Origin: Chitinophagaceae bacterium
GTDB lineage: Bacteria > Bacteroidota > Bacteroidia > Chitinophagales > Chitinophagaceae
Length of the DNA stretch: 63,785 nt
Direction of reading: 5' to 3'
Assembly: GCA_018335935.1 (NCBI GenBank)
Contig: JAGXRG010000046.1
Coordinates: 1-63,785 of the forward strand
Shown here: positions 1-8,877 of the stretch, one piece after another
Position numbering within the stretch: the first letter of the stretch is position 1
How the letters are laid out: every line of letters starts with the position of its first letter
Program-made: the position numbers and the translations under genes
Notes under the pieces: model-generated
The model's database searches: none
The model's input: the letters and a program-made list of their open reading frames with translations, nothing else
Told to the model about the DNA's origin: nothing

Positions 1-959
1 TTTCTACTCATAAAATCCCCATCAACATAATACAATAATTCATCACTATCAATATTGCTATGGTTATAAGGTGCTGGAATGGCGTTTGGATGATAATCGT
101 ACAATCTTGGGCAAAAACTACACACCACAAAATTATTGGCATCAAAAGTTTGATGCACTGGTGGTGGCTGATGTACTCTGCCTGTTATAGGCTCAAAATC
201 GTGAATGCTAAAAATATAGGGATAACAACAACCATCCCAACCTACCACATCAAAAGGATGATTGGCATAGTGCAAACCATAAAGTATCGATTTCTTTTTT
301 GTTTTAATGATGAAGTCGCCTTGTTCATCAAATGTTTGTAAATTTTGTGGAGTTCTAATATCACGTTCACAATAGGGTGAATGTTCTAACAACTGCCCAT
401 ACTTACTTAAATATCTTTTTGGATATCTGAAAGGACTAAAACTTTCTACTATAAATAATCTATTGTTTTCATCATTAAAATAAATCTGATAAATAGTACC
501 ACGAGGAATGATGATATAATCTCCATAACCAAATTCTAAAGTTCCATATTGTGTTAATACTTTTCCAGAACCTTCATGAATAAAAATAAGTTCGTCGGCG
601 TCTGCATTTTTATAAAAATAATCTGTTGTACTTTTTTGAGGAGCTGATAACACAATATGACAATCATTATTCACCAAAATTGGTTTTCGGCTTTGTAAAT
701 AATCAGCTTCTGGTTTTATGTTAAAACCCTCAAAGCTTCTATGTTTCAACATTTTTTCTTCAGCAACTTTTGGAGCCATATTTATAGGCTCATCAGTTTT
801 GATGATTTGAGTGGGAGGATAAATATGATATAAAAGTGAATAATCATTACTAAAACCTTCTGTTGAAAATAATTGTTCTGAATATAAACCACCATCAGGT
901 TTTCTAAATTGTGTATGACGTTTATGGGGAATTTCCCCCAAAGAAATATAATGAGGCAT
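1..959 (-). CDS. hmgA: Homogentisate 1,2-dioxygenase (3' end outside window)
   Basis: The minus-strand frame is open from an ATG at 957-959 to the window edge, giving about 319 residues with no stop. It starts MPHYISLGEIPHKRHTQFR and contains a cupin region with EYDELIFIHEGSG-like character (seen as DADELIFIHEGSGKVL) and a GDYIIIPRGTIYQI strand, as in the compact homogentisate dioxygenase family of Bacteroidota. The enzyme opens the homogentisate ring to maleylacetoacetate with Fe(II) in tyrosine/phenylalanine breakdown. Later His and Glu residues (HQPPPVHQTF, SHDF-type region) fit the metal site, but I did not assign individual ligands. The C-terminus lies upstream of position 1. No other catabolic gene of the pathway is visible here. 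Confidence 0.85.
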   Translation of the reverse strand, partial: MPHYISLGEIPHKRHTQFRKPDGGLYSEQLFSTEGFSNDYSLLYHIYPPTQIIKTDEPINMAPKVAEEKMLKHRSFEGFNIKPEADYLQSRKPILVNNDCHIVLSAPQKSTTDYFYKNADADELIFIHEGSGKVLTQYGTLEFGYGDYIIIPRGTIYQIYFNDENNRLFIVESFSPFRYPKRYLSKYGQLLEHSPYCERDIRTPQNLQTFDEQGDFIIKTKKKSILYGLHYANHPFDVVGWDGCCYPYIFSIHDFEPITGRVHQPPPVHQTFDANNFVVCSFCPRLYDYHPNAIPAPYNHSNIDSDELLYYVDGDFMSR

Positions 960-1164
960 TTTATTTGCGATTTGACGAATTAAGAATTACGATTTATTAA
1001 AATCTAATTTGAAATATTATAATTAACCTTAAATATATTTTGAAAATTCGAGTGTCATTAAATGGAAAAATATATTTCCCTGTCCGAATGTTTCATCCAG
1101 GCGGGCACTTTCGTTTATCAATATGATATGTAAAATTTCTAAAAAAAGGCATGTAAGTATAGAA

Positions 1165-1626
1165 TTAGAAACCTCTAAACCAAGGAATTTCAGCAAATCT
1201 AAAAGGCCAAGGTACTGAGGCAATAATTACAAATAAGGCAATGGTATATAACCAAAAAAGTTTTTTATGTTTTTTAGCATCCGACTCAAATGTTGCTTTT
1301 GAAAAAGAACTTGAAATGGTAATTAAAACAATAGCAATAATCATTCCTGTTAAGTGTTCAATCACCCAAAATCTTAATGTAGGGTCTTTCATTACCGACT
1401 TCATTCCAAAAGCTTTTACTAATGCAATACCTTTTGGTCCAAAAAAATATTGGTATAAGCCTACTAATAAGGTTATATGTGTAATAATAACTAAACGAAG
1501 ATTCCAACTTCTATCCTGAGGGCTATATACGTTTTTATGCAATAAACTTCTTGAAATATTTACAATTAATAAAATTATAATAGCCCAACGCAATAAACTA
1601 TGTAAGCTTAATAATCCAGTATACAT
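1165..1626 (-). CDS. Small integral membrane protein, unknown function
   Basis: A 153-aa protein with about four hydrophobic helices (near residues 8-24, 45-63, 85-105 and 122-140) and short polar loops; no signal peptide cleavage site is evident. The first helix follows MYTGLLSLHSLLRW and the histidine-containing helices (ITHITLLVGLYQYFFG, VIEHLTGMII) might bind haem or metal, but that is speculation. It stands alone between hmgA and the esterase gene on the same strand. I do not recognise a named family. An overlapping frame at 1029-1223 is a shadow. Confidence 0.7.
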   Translation of the reverse strand: MYTGLLSLHSLLRWAIIILLIVNISRSLLHKNVYSPQDRSWNLRLVIITHITLLVGLYQYFFGPKGIALVKAFGMKSVMKDPTLRFWVIEHLTGMIIAIVLITISSSFSKATFESDAKKHKKLFWLYTIALFVIIASVPWPFRFAEIPWFRGF

Positions 1627-1702
1627 AAAAAATAATTTATAAGGTGTTTGAATTGGTAGATATACCCTTACAAAGATTCACTATTTATTTTAAACAACCA
1701 AC

Positions 1703-2845
1703 TTAATTCATTATCCAGTTAAAGAAGAAAGGAAATTCTATTTGCCAATATTTTTCGTTGTGTTTGCCAATTTCAGTAACTGTGGTAAATACTTTAATGT
1801 TTTGTTTTTGTTCAAAAATTGAAGCTAATTGTTTAGTATCATTTACTAAACTGCTGCTTTCTTTTCCTCCAGCATAAAAATATAATCTAATAGGGTTGGG
1901 GTTGTTGAATTGCTGTGCTTCTGCATTCAATTGTTTAGCTATAAATAAGGAAGGAGAAAAAACTCCTGCTGTTCCAAATACAGAAGGATACTGCATTACA
2001 GCATATAAACTAATTAAACCACCCATGCTGCTGCCAGCAATAAAAGTATTTTCAAAAGATTTTTTTGTTCTATATTTTGAATCAATAAATGGTTTTAAAG
2101 TTTGAGCTAAGAAGTCTACATACATTTTTCCTTGAGCAGTAATTTTAGTTTTATTGTATTCAAAATCGTAAGGTGCATATTCTGCTAATCTATCATTTCC
2201 GCCATGATCTATTCCTACAACAATACATTCTTTACCAGTTGCTTTTTGTAAACTGTCTAAACTTTCATCAACCTTCCATTCATCAAATCCTGCAGTTTGT
2301 TGGTTAAACAAATTTTGCCCATCATGCATATATAAAACAGGATAAGTTTTGTTGGATGCTGCATAATATTTTGGCAGATAAATCCAAATTCTTCTTTTTT
2401 TATTGAGTTGAGGCATGAAAAAAGCAGTGTCTAAAATTTTAACCTGTGGACTTGCAGTATAAGGTTTTGGTCGTTGCGGATAGTTATCTTTCCAACCTTT
2501 AACAGAACAATCAATGACTAGATCTCCATTCACTTCTGCAATTCTATCTTCAATATCTCTACCATCAGCTTCACATTCAACTTTATCCCAGCTGCCACTT
2601 GTAAATTTGAAAGCATAGTTTCCTGCAGACAAATCTTTTAAAACAATGGCTTTTCTTCCTCCGGCAAAAGGCTTTAGTTTGTAATTAGGATCTTTTGGAT
2701 TCCAATTATTAAAATTTCCTGCAACATAAATATCTTCTTCAACCTTTGTTGCTACAGTGCTTACTACTAATCTTAAACTGTATTGAGCTAAAAGAATTTG
2801 TTGAAATACAATACCAATAAAAAAAAGAAGAATTAGTTTTTTCAT
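1703..2845 (-). CDS. Secreted alpha/beta-hydrolase esterase (Fes/esterase-D type) with N-terminal CBM48-like domain
   Basis: The 380-aa product begins with a signal peptide (MKKLILLFFIGIVFQQILLA). Residues about 25-115 read as a carbohydrate-binding beta-sandwich of the CBM48/AMPK type (VAGNFNNWNPKD, GNYAFKFTSGSWDK). From about 135 a putative esterase domain of the enterochelin-esterase/esterase-D family follows, with VLYMHDGQNLF and the nucleophile elbow GSSMGG; a late His (IGKHNEKYW) can complete the triad. It is exported and probably cleaves ester bonds on sugars or small substrates; the true substrate is not visible. The next gene upstream overlaps its start by 4 nt (ATGA), so the two are probably co-translated. 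Confidence 0.8.
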   Translation of the reverse strand: MKKLILLFFIGIVFQQILLAQYSLRLVVSTVATKVEEDIYVAGNFNNWNPKDPNYKLKPFAGGRKAIVLKDLSAGNYAFKFTSGSWDKVECEADGRDIEDRIAEVNGDLVIDCSVKGWKDNYPQRPKPYTASPQVKILDTAFFMPQLNKKRRIWIYLPKYYAASNKTYPVLYMHDGQNLFNQQTAGFDEWKVDESLDSLQKATGKECIVVGIDHGGNDRLAEYAPYDFEYNKTKITAQGKMYVDFLAQTLKPFIDSKYRTKKSFENTFIAGSSMGGLISLYAVMQYPSVFGTAGVFSPSLFIAKQLNAEAQQFNNPNPIRLYFYAGGKESSSLVNDTKQLASIFEQKQNIKVFTTVTEIGKHNEKYWQIEFPFFFNWIMN

Positions 2846-3240
2846 GATGCTGAATTAATTTTTATTTTAGGAAGAAATGACATGAGCAACATAATTGCTG
2901 CAAAAAATACTAATAAATAGAGCCCAGGTTTTATGGTAGGGCATTCTGGTCTGCACATTGACATTAAAATAAAATTTTTAATGGCCCAACTTATGTTTAA
3001 GAAGCAAATAAAAATATTTACCCTTTTAGCCATTAAAGAGTTTACTGAAAACAAAACAATAGCAACTATTGCAAAAAAAGTATGTGGTTTTATTTGAGTG
3101 CCAAAAGTAAATTTTTCGTTTACAAAACCTTGCAACCCATTAATAGTGATGTTAAGATTGGATATTTCTATCCAAGGCAAAAAACATGCTCCAATCAATA
3201 ATAAAGATGCCAGAATTCCAATTTTTTGTGAATGTTTCAT
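2842..3240 (-). CDS. Small membrane protein, unknown function
   Basis: A 132-aa protein with four predicted hydrophobic segments and a Lys-rich tail (LPKIKINSAS). The first helix (ILASLLLIGACFLPWIEI) ends in a short periplasmic loop, a layout common in small Bacteroidota membrane proteins of unknown role. A CRPEC pair lies between helices 3 and 4. Its stop overlaps the start of the downstream esterase gene by 4 nt, implying a two-gene operon. No family name can be given. Confidence 0.65.
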   Translation of the reverse strand: MKHSQKIGILASLLLIGACFLPWIEISNLNITINGLQGFVNEKFTFGTQIKPHTFFAIVAIVLFSVNSLMAKRVNIFICFLNISWAIKNFILMSMCRPECPTIKPGLYLLVFFAAIMLLMSFLPKIKINSAS

Positions 3241-3251
3241 TATATAAAATT

Positions 3252-3285
3252 AAAAAACCTACAAAAGGGTTAGTCTTGTAGGTTT
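3252..3285 (-). terminator. Intrinsic terminator downstream of tRNA-Cys
   Basis: On the minus strand an AAACCTACAA / TTGTAGGTTT hairpin is followed by a run of T, a few bases after the 3' end of the tRNA-Cys gene. It would end the tRNA transcript before the membrane-protein gene. Confidence 0.7.
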
Positions 3286-3289
3286 TATG

Positions 3290-3360
3290 AGGTCCCGAGC
3301 GGATTCGAACCGCTGTGGAAGCTTTTGCAGAGCTCTGCCTAGCCACTCGGCCACAGGACC
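3290..3360 (-). tRNA. tRNA-Cys (GCA)
   Basis: Read on the minus strand the sequence folds as a cloverleaf with acceptor GGTCCTG, a 7-nt anticodon loop CTGCAAA with anticodon GCA between GAGCT and AGCTT stem arms, and the T arm GGTTCGAATCC. The discriminator base is U, as expected for tRNA-Cys, and CCA is not encoded. Confidence 0.95.
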
Positions 3361-3416
3361 TTAACGGCTGCAAACATAATGTAAAAGCTATTTAACTCGA
3401 AAAAATATTTTCAATT

Positions 3417-4196
3417 TTATAAGTTTATATAGTTACAATCTTGCCACTTGTATTTTACCACAGTTTCTTTTACTTTTTTTGCAAGAATAGTTGAGGATAG
3501 TTTAAAACTCGTTTGATTTTGGAATATTATTTTTTCTTGAATCTGAGCTTTAAGTTTTGTACTGAAATAAGTATGTGTAAATGGTAGGCTTGTTATTTGT
3601 GAATCTATACACTGTACAACCCATTTATTATACATACCCATTTCAGCAGTAATTGATTTTAAGTTGAGGGATAACATTTGAGAAGTATTTTGTAAGCAAG
3701 GCTTTACAGCTACTTCTAGTTCAATGCTATCAACTACAAATTGAGTAGGAACAGCTATTGTGATTTTACTTTCAATTTTCTTATCCTTCAATTTTAAAAC
3801 TTGAATATATTTTTCAGTAGAAGCACTTTGTTGCAATGCTGTTAGCCATATGAAAGCTTCATCTTCAATAATAGGAGTTAATGAAACTTCATGGGCTAGT
3901 ATATATGAAACTCTCGTAAAACCATTCTTGAAATAAGTAATTTTTAACCAGGGCACATCAATTGATTTAACCTGCTCAAAATAGGGTACTGCCATTAAAA
4001 CTTGAATAGGTTCTCCAAAAAATAAAGTATCTGTAAATGCTGCACCAGCACTGGGTCCTACATGTAGTATAGCTGTATCTGCAACAACAATTCTTTTACC
4101 TTTCATTTGATTAAAAAAAGGGTAGGAGTCTGGTTGTTGTGCTTTTGAAAAACTAAAGAATCCTAATGAAATAATTAAAAAAAGTAATGACTTCAT
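3417..4196 (-). CDS. Secreted protein of unknown function, SH3-like N-terminal half
   Basis: A 259-aa protein with a clear signal peptide (MKSLLFLIISLGFFSFSKAQ). Residues about 30-110 (GKRIVVADTAILHVGPSAGA, PWLKITYF, YILAHEVSL) look like a bacterial SH3-type beta barrel; the remainder is predicted beta-rich without a recognised domain. It starts immediately after the tpiA stop codon (one base apart), so it probably shares the glmU-like/tpiA transcript. The SH3 reading is an inference from pattern only. Confidence 0.7.
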   Translation of the reverse strand: MKSLLFLIISLGFFSFSKAQQPDSYPFFNQMKGKRIVVADTAILHVGPSAGAAFTDTLFFGEPIQVLMAVPYFEQVKSIDVPWLKITYFKNGFTRVSYILAHEVSLTPIIEDEAFIWLTALQQSASTEKYIQVLKLKDKKIESKITIAVPTQFVVDSIELEVAVKPCLQNTSQMLSLNLKSITAEMGMYNKWVVQCIDSQITSLPFTHTYFSTKLKAQIQEKIIFQNQTSFKLSSTILAKKVKETVVKYKWQDCNYINL

Positions 4197-4958
4197 TTAT
4201 TTCAAACTATTAATAATCGTATTGAATTCTTGTGCATTTAAAGCAGCACCACCTACCAAGCCTCCATCAACATCTGGCTGAGAAAATATTTCTTTAGCAT
4301 TGGCTGCTTTTACACTTCCTCCATATAAAATAGAAATTTCATTCGCTATTCTTTCACTGTATTTTGCAGCTATATGATTTCTGATAAATAAGTGTATGTC
4401 TTGTGCCTGCTCACTTGTAGCTGTTTTTCCTGTACCAATAGCCCAAATAGGTTCGTAGGCAATAACAACTTTAATTATTTGCTCTGCAGATAAATGAAAC
4501 AAAGATTCGTCTAGTTGTTTAGCTACAAAACTTTCTTGAGTATTTGACTCTCTAACTGCTAAAGGTTCGCCACAACAAAAAATTGGAGTTACATTATTTT
4601 CTAAACAATGGTTTACTTTTAAAGCTAAAACTTCATTGGTTTCATTAAAATATTCTCTACGTTCACTATGACCAATAATTACATGATTAATGTTGATGGA
4701 TTGCAACATTTCTACACTTACTTCACCTGTAAATGCTCCATTTTTTTTGTAATAACAATTTTGTGCAGCAACAAAAACATTTTGTTTGCCATGAAGCTTT
4801 TGCTCAATCATTTGTAAATAAGGAAATGGAACAGCAAAAATGGCTTGTTGATGTTCGTATAGTTGATGAGGTAAAGCCACTAATTCATTCATTAAGTTTT
4901 CTGCTTGTTGTGCTGTTAAATTCATTTTCCAATTGGCTGCTGCAATTTGTTTTCTCAT
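4197..4958 (-). CDS. tpiA: Triosephosphate isomerase
   Basis: This 253-aa protein is a full-length TIM barrel that interconverts dihydroxyacetone phosphate and glyceraldehyde 3-phosphate. Visible signatures are ANWKMN with the active Lys at residue 11, IIGHSERR with the catalytic His near residue 96, and AYEPIWAIGTGK with the catalytic Glu near 167. The phosphate-gripping C-terminal motifs ILYGGSVK and DGGLVGGAAL are present. It sits between the alternative glmU and a secreted protein gene with gaps of 3 and 0 bases, indicating an operon. Confidence 0.97.
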   Translation of the reverse strand: MRKQIAAANWKMNLTAQQAENLMNELVALPHQLYEHQQAIFAVPFPYLQMIEQKLHGKQNVFVAAQNCYYKKNGAFTGEVSVEMLQSININHVIIGHSERREYFNETNEVLALKVNHCLENNVTPIFCCGEPLAVRESNTQESFVAKQLDESLFHLSAEQIIKVVIAYEPIWAIGTGKTATSEQAQDIHLFIRNHIAAKYSERIANEISILYGGSVKAANAKEIFSQPDVDGGLVGGAALNAQEFNTIINSLK

Positions 4959-4961
4959 ATA

Positions 4962-6125
4962 TTAATTATTGTTTTTTGCTAAATAAGTTAAGATGTTTTT
5001 TTCTTCAGTTGTAAGCGTTTCTTGCTTAAATATTTTCCAAGCTTCAATATCTTCAAACGCTTTTTCTAGTTGATATTTTTCTACTACTCCCCATGAAAAA
5101 TTAGGCAAATATTTAGGCAATAATCCAGCACCAAAAATATTACAACATACACCAAATATTGAACCTGTATTGATAGAGGAGTTAATAGCAGTTTTTGTAT
5201 AATCGCCCATAATTACACCACATTTTTGTCCAACTGTTTTTTTGGTGATTGAAGATGGATGCAAAATTTCTATTACTCCTGCATTATTTTTTAAATTGCT
5301 ATTACTAGTACCAGCACCTAAATTACACCATGAACCAATAACACTATCACCCAAATATCCATCATGTGCTTTATTGCTATAATCGAATATAACTGTGTTT
5401 TTTATTTCTCCACTTATAACACAATTACTGCCAATAGAGGTAGCTCCATAAATTTTTGCTCCCATTTTAACTAAACTATTTTCTCCAATTGAAAGTGGAC
5501 CTCTCAAATAACAACCTTCCATAATGGTAACATTTCTACCAATGTAAATAGGGCCTGCTGTTGCATTTAAAGAACTGTATTGTATATCGGCACCATCTTC
5601 AATGAAAATATGTTGTGGGTTAATTACAGTATTGGTTTTGTTTATAGAGTTTGAGATTCTATCAGCTGTGATTAAGTTGTAATCGTTTCTAATTAATGTA
5701 TCATTATGTTGAAATATTTTCCAGGGATAATCTATATGAATCAGATCATTTTGCCATTCTAGTAATGTGGTGAATGGGTAAGATTGAAAAAAACTATAAT
5801 GAATAGTTGAATGAGTCAGCATTCTTCCTGCAATTATTTTTTTATTAAAAACAAATGCATTTCCCAAGGAAAGTTCTAATATTTTTTTAATTTGAAATTC
5901 ATTAAAAATGTATGAAGCATCAACACACAAAATATCTTCATCTAAATGTATAGGATATAGATCTTGAAGATAAGCTGGAGTAATAATAGTAACTTCTGTT
6001 CCTGAAACATACTCCCACCTTTCTTTGTTGGTAAGTATGCCAGATGTAATGTTGGCATTTGCCCTTATTTCATTTAAGGGGAACAACTGATTTCTTTGGT
6101 CATTATCTATTAAAACTATTTGCAT
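4962..6125 (-). CDS. Alternative GlmU-type sugar nucleotidyltransferase/acetyltransferase
   Basis: A 387-aa protein matching the Bacteroidota alternative GlmU family. The N-terminal part begins MQIVLIDNDQRNQLFPLNEI and holds the compact nucleotidyltransferase-like domain. From about residue 170 the protein becomes a left-handed beta-helix of hexapeptide repeats (for example AGPIYIGRNVTIMEGCYLRG, GENSLVKMGAKIYG, GSNCVISGEI), the acetyltransferase fold. The family is thought to make UDP-N-acetylglucosamine for cell-wall and lipopolysaccharide synthesis, replacing classical GlmU. It lies 3 bases upstream of tpiA. Confidence 0.85.
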   Translation of the reverse strand: MQIVLIDNDQRNQLFPLNEIRANANITSGILTNKERWEYVSGTEVTIITPAYLQDLYPIHLDEDILCVDASYIFNEFQIKKILELSLGNAFVFNKKIIAGRMLTHSTIHYSFFQSYPFTTLLEWQNDLIHIDYPWKIFQHNDTLIRNDYNLITADRISNSINKTNTVINPQHIFIEDGADIQYSSLNATAGPIYIGRNVTIMEGCYLRGPLSIGENSLVKMGAKIYGATSIGSNCVISGEIKNTVIFDYSNKAHDGYLGDSVIGSWCNLGAGTSNSNLKNNAGVIEILHPSSITKKTVGQKCGVIMGDYTKTAINSSINTGSIFGVCCNIFGAGLLPKYLPNFSWGVVEKYQLEKAFEDIEAWKIFKQETLTTEEKNILTYLAKNNN

Positions 6126-6140
6126 GTGTTGAAATATAAA

Positions 6141-7130
6141 TTAGTTTTTCGATAAAAAATAAACTGTTTTTAACCACAACCAAATATTCGAAAATTTTTC
6201 CATGTCAATAATCAAATCTTTTCTGGTTAAAGTATTCAACTTTGGTAATCCATTATATTTTGTTTCTATATTTTTTAACTGATGTATGGCCACAACTCCC
6301 AATGCACATATACCCATTAATGATATTTTTAAATGAAGTTTTTTTGAAGATTGAATTGGAATATTATTAATTTCTACTTTTACTTGTTGAATAAAATTAT
6401 TATAATAGTTTTTTAATTCATCAACTTTTTGCACTCTGTTAGGAATGGTTTGTAAACCAGATTGAACATCTTTATAAATATCGAATAAATCGTTTACTAA
6501 TTGTATAGCATTGCCTAATTTATACCAACAATTAAGTTCTGCTTCAGTATGTAAAATATCTAAATAAAAACTACATAATAAAACTGCATTACCACCTTTA
6601 CTTAAGGTAATATCTTCAATCTCTTTATTAGTAATAGTTACAGAGCATTGTTTTCTTGAGTTTACTTGGGCCTCATACTCAAAATGCAAAACTTGTAAAT
6701 AGCTTGTTTTGTCTTTAACTGAATTTAAAATATCTAAATGACAGTACAAGGCAATTCTTTCAGTAAATGTTTTAGGTTGGTATTGATTTGAGTTAAAAGT
6801 AATTTGGTAAATTTCTTCATCATTTAATTCTCTTCTATCAAAAAAGTTGTCAAATACACTGCTACAAATAAAATATTTAAGTAATCGTTCTTTTTCATGC
6901 TGAAATGTTCTTCTTCTATGTAGACTTAAAAACGCATCATAAATAGCTGGTACTTTTAAAGAATAATAAAATACAATTTTTTTAAAAGTTTTTTCATCAA
7001 ATTCACCCTCAAATTGTAGCTCTAATTTTTTAATATACTTAGCTGCAAAAGCAGCTTCTTTCTTTTTTTGAAGTAAAATATAAAAAGCCCTGTAAATAAG
7101 AATATATATGAATTGAAAAAAATGCATCAA
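6141..7130 (-). CDS. Class I terpenoid-synthase-like protein
   Basis: A 329-aa, mostly helical protein. Two acidic motifs fit the class I isoprenoid synthase fold: FDNFFDRREL near residues 93-102, and NDLFDIYKDVQ near 209-219, in the places of the Asp-rich and NSE/DTE metal motifs. Between them lies the long helical segment expected for a diphosphate-binding cavity. It may therefore ionise a prenyl diphosphate, as do squalene/phytoene synthases or the YtpB (DUF2600) sesquarterpene synthases, but the substrate is unknown. No other isoprenoid gene is adjacent; ispF is 51 kb away. It ends 15 bases before the alternative glmU gene and may be its co-transcribed leader gene. Start chosen at the double Met MMHFFQF. 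Confidence 0.6.
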   Translation of the reverse strand: MMHFFQFIYILIYRAFYILLQKKKEAAFAAKYIKKLELQFEGEFDEKTFKKIVFYYSLKVPAIYDAFLSLHRRRTFQHEKERLLKYFICSSVFDNFFDRRELNDEEIYQITFNSNQYQPKTFTERIALYCHLDILNSVKDKTSYLQVLHFEYEAQVNSRKQCSVTITNKEIEDITLSKGGNAVLLCSFYLDILHTEAELNCWYKLGNAIQLVNDLFDIYKDVQSGLQTIPNRVQKVDELKNYYNNFIQQVKVEINNIPIQSSKKLHLKISLMGICALGVVAIHQLKNIETKYNGLPKLNTLTRKDLIIDMEKFSNIWLWLKTVYFLSKN

Positions 7131-7191
7131 TGCAAAATAAGTATCTTGAACTGAATATTATAGGTTGTAGAAAAGTTTTATCTGTTGCTTA

Positions 7192-7199
7192 TACCTTTG
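7192..7199 (+). promoter_or_regulatory. Candidate -7 element (TAnnTTTG) of fmt
   Basis: TACCTTTG matches the Bacteroidota -7 consensus and ends 4 bases before the fmt ATG at 7204. A -33 partner is not clear. Transcription from here would give an almost leaderless mRNA. Confidence 0.4.
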
Positions 7200-7203
7200 T
7201 ACT

Positions 7204-8133
7204 ATGGACGAATTTAAGAAATTACGAATTGTATTTATGGGCACACCCGAATTTGCAGTAGCTTCATTAAAAGCTTTAGTGGATGAAGGGTGTACAATTG
7301 TTGGAGTAATTACAGCACCTGATAAACCTGCAGGACGTGGATTACAATTACAAGAAAGTGCAATAAAACAATATGCAAAATCAGTCGGATTACATATACT
7401 TCAACCAGAAAAATTAAAGAATGAGTTATTTTTAACAGAGCTACAATCTTTACAAGCAGATCTTCAGATTGTGGTTGCATTTAGAATGTTGCCAGAAGTA
7501 GTGTGGAATATGCCGCCTATGGGCACTATTAATGTGCATGGTAGTTTATTGCCACAATATAGAGGTGCAGCACCCATCAATTGGGCCATCATTAATGGTG
7601 AAAATGAAACAGGAGTAACTACGTTTAAGCTTAAACATGAAATAGATACTGGTGACATTTTATTGCAAGAAAAAATCAGTATTGAGGAGAATGAAACTGC
7701 TGGAACCTTACATGATAAAATGAAAGCTGTTGGGGCCGAATTATTATTAAAAACAATAAAGGCAATAGCCACAAACTCCATTATAGAGCAACCACAGCAG
7801 TTTTGTGATGTAGAAAAAAGAGCTACAAAAATATTTACTGAAACCTGTTTAATAGATTGGTCAAAATCTGTTGATGAAGTGTATAATTTAATCAGAGGCT
7901 TATCACCTTATCCAACTGCATTTACAAGTTTACAAGGTAAAAAGTTAAAAATATTTTTATGTAATAAAATAAAAAAGCCAATACAGGGTAGTATTGGCAG
8001 TTATGTTTCAGATTATAAAACTTTTTTACATTTCAATTGTTTAGATGGTGTAATAGATGTAAAAGAACTTCAATTAGAAGGCAAAAAGAAAATGAATGTT
8101 GAAGACTTTTTAAAAGGGTTTAGGCCTCACTAA
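7204..8133 (+). CDS. fmt: Methionyl-tRNA formyltransferase
   Basis: A 309-aa enzyme that formylates Met-tRNA(fMet) with 10-formyl-THF for translation initiation. It shows the N-terminal FMGTPEFAVASL motif, the formyltransferase signature HGSLLPQYRGAAPINWAI with the active-site Asn/His/Asp region (NVHGS and the downstream TGVT..DTGDIL), and a C-terminal OB-like tRNA-binding domain from about residue 205. Length is normal for the family. It is the only plus-strand gene in the first 10 kb and overlaps the stop of the converging response-regulator gene by 4 nt. Confidence 0.96.
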   Translation: MDEFKKLRIVFMGTPEFAVASLKALVDEGCTIVGVITAPDKPAGRGLQLQESAIKQYAKSVGLHILQPEKLKNELFLTELQSLQADLQIVVAFRMLPEVVWNMPPMGTINVHGSLLPQYRGAAPINWAIINGENETGVTTFKLKHEIDTGDILLQEKISIEENETAGTLHDKMKAVGAELLLKTIKAIATNSIIEQPQQFCDVEKRATKIFTETCLIDWSKSVDEVYNLIRGLSPYPTAFTSLQGKKLKIFLCNKIKKPIQGSIGSYVSDYKTFLHFNCLDGVIDVKELQLEGKKKMNVEDFLKGFRPH

Positions 8134-8861
8134 AAACTCATCATTTCTTTAAATTTCACAGTTTGTCTGCGGCTGACTTCTATCTTTTCACCACCTTTTA
8201 ATTCTACTAATAAACCACCATTAAAATAGGGTTCAATTTTTTCTATCCATTTTACATTAATAATGTGCTTTCTGTTGGCTCTAAAGAAAACTTTTGGGTC
8301 TAATCTTTCCTCTAATGCATTTAATGATTTTAGCACTAATGGTTTATTGGTGCCAAAATAAACTTTAGCATAATTGCCTACACTTTCAAACAATCTTACT
8401 TCTGCTAATTTTACAAACCAACAACGTTCGCCATCTTTAACAAAAACTTGGTCGGCATCGGTTAAAGGGTTTTTGTTTAAGCCATTGATTTCCATTTTTT
8501 CTTTAGCAATTTCTAATTGAACTTTATGAATAGCATCGTTCAAACGTTTGGGCTCTATAGGTTTTAATAAGTAATCAAGAGCATTAACTTCAAATGCTTT
8601 AAAGGCATATTCATCATAAGCTGTTGTAAAAATTACTCTTGGTGCTCTTTCTAGTTCTGCTAATAAATCAAAGCCAGTTTTATCGGGCATTTGTATATCT
8701 AAAAAGATTAAGTCAGGGTTGTAGGCTTCAATTTTTTCAATACCTTCTTTAGCATTTACAGCTTCTTCAATAACATTAATTTCGGGATGCTCTTGTAAAA
8801 GCTTTTTCAATTCATTTCTGGCTAATCTTTCGTCGTCGATGATGATAGATTTGATAGACAT
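8130..8861 (-). CDS. LytTR-family response regulator
   Basis: A 243-aa regulator with an N-terminal receiver domain and a C-terminal LytTR DNA-binding domain. The receiver shows the acidic pair in IIDDERLARNEL, the phosphoacceptor Asp in LIFLDIQMPDKTGFD near residue 56, and the conserved Lys in YLLKPIEPKR. The LytTR part (about 140-240) has FVKDGERCWFV, RLFESVGNYAKVYF and FFRANRKHIIN, as in AlgR/LytR-type regulators. It is 16 bases downstream of its histidine kinase gene. Confidence 0.93.
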   Translation of the reverse strand: MSIKSIIIDDERLARNELKKLLQEHPEINVIEEAVNAKEGIEKIEAYNPDLIFLDIQMPDKTGFDLLAELERAPRVIFTTAYDEYAFKAFEVNALDYLLKPIEPKRLNDAIHKVQLEIAKEKMEINGLNKNPLTDADQVFVKDGERCWFVKLAEVRLFESVGNYAKVYFGTNKPLVLKSLNALEERLDPKVFFRANRKHIINVKWIEKIEPYFNGGLLVELKGGEKIEVSRRQTVKFKEMMSF

Positions 8862-8877
8862 GTTGGTTATTTTTTGG

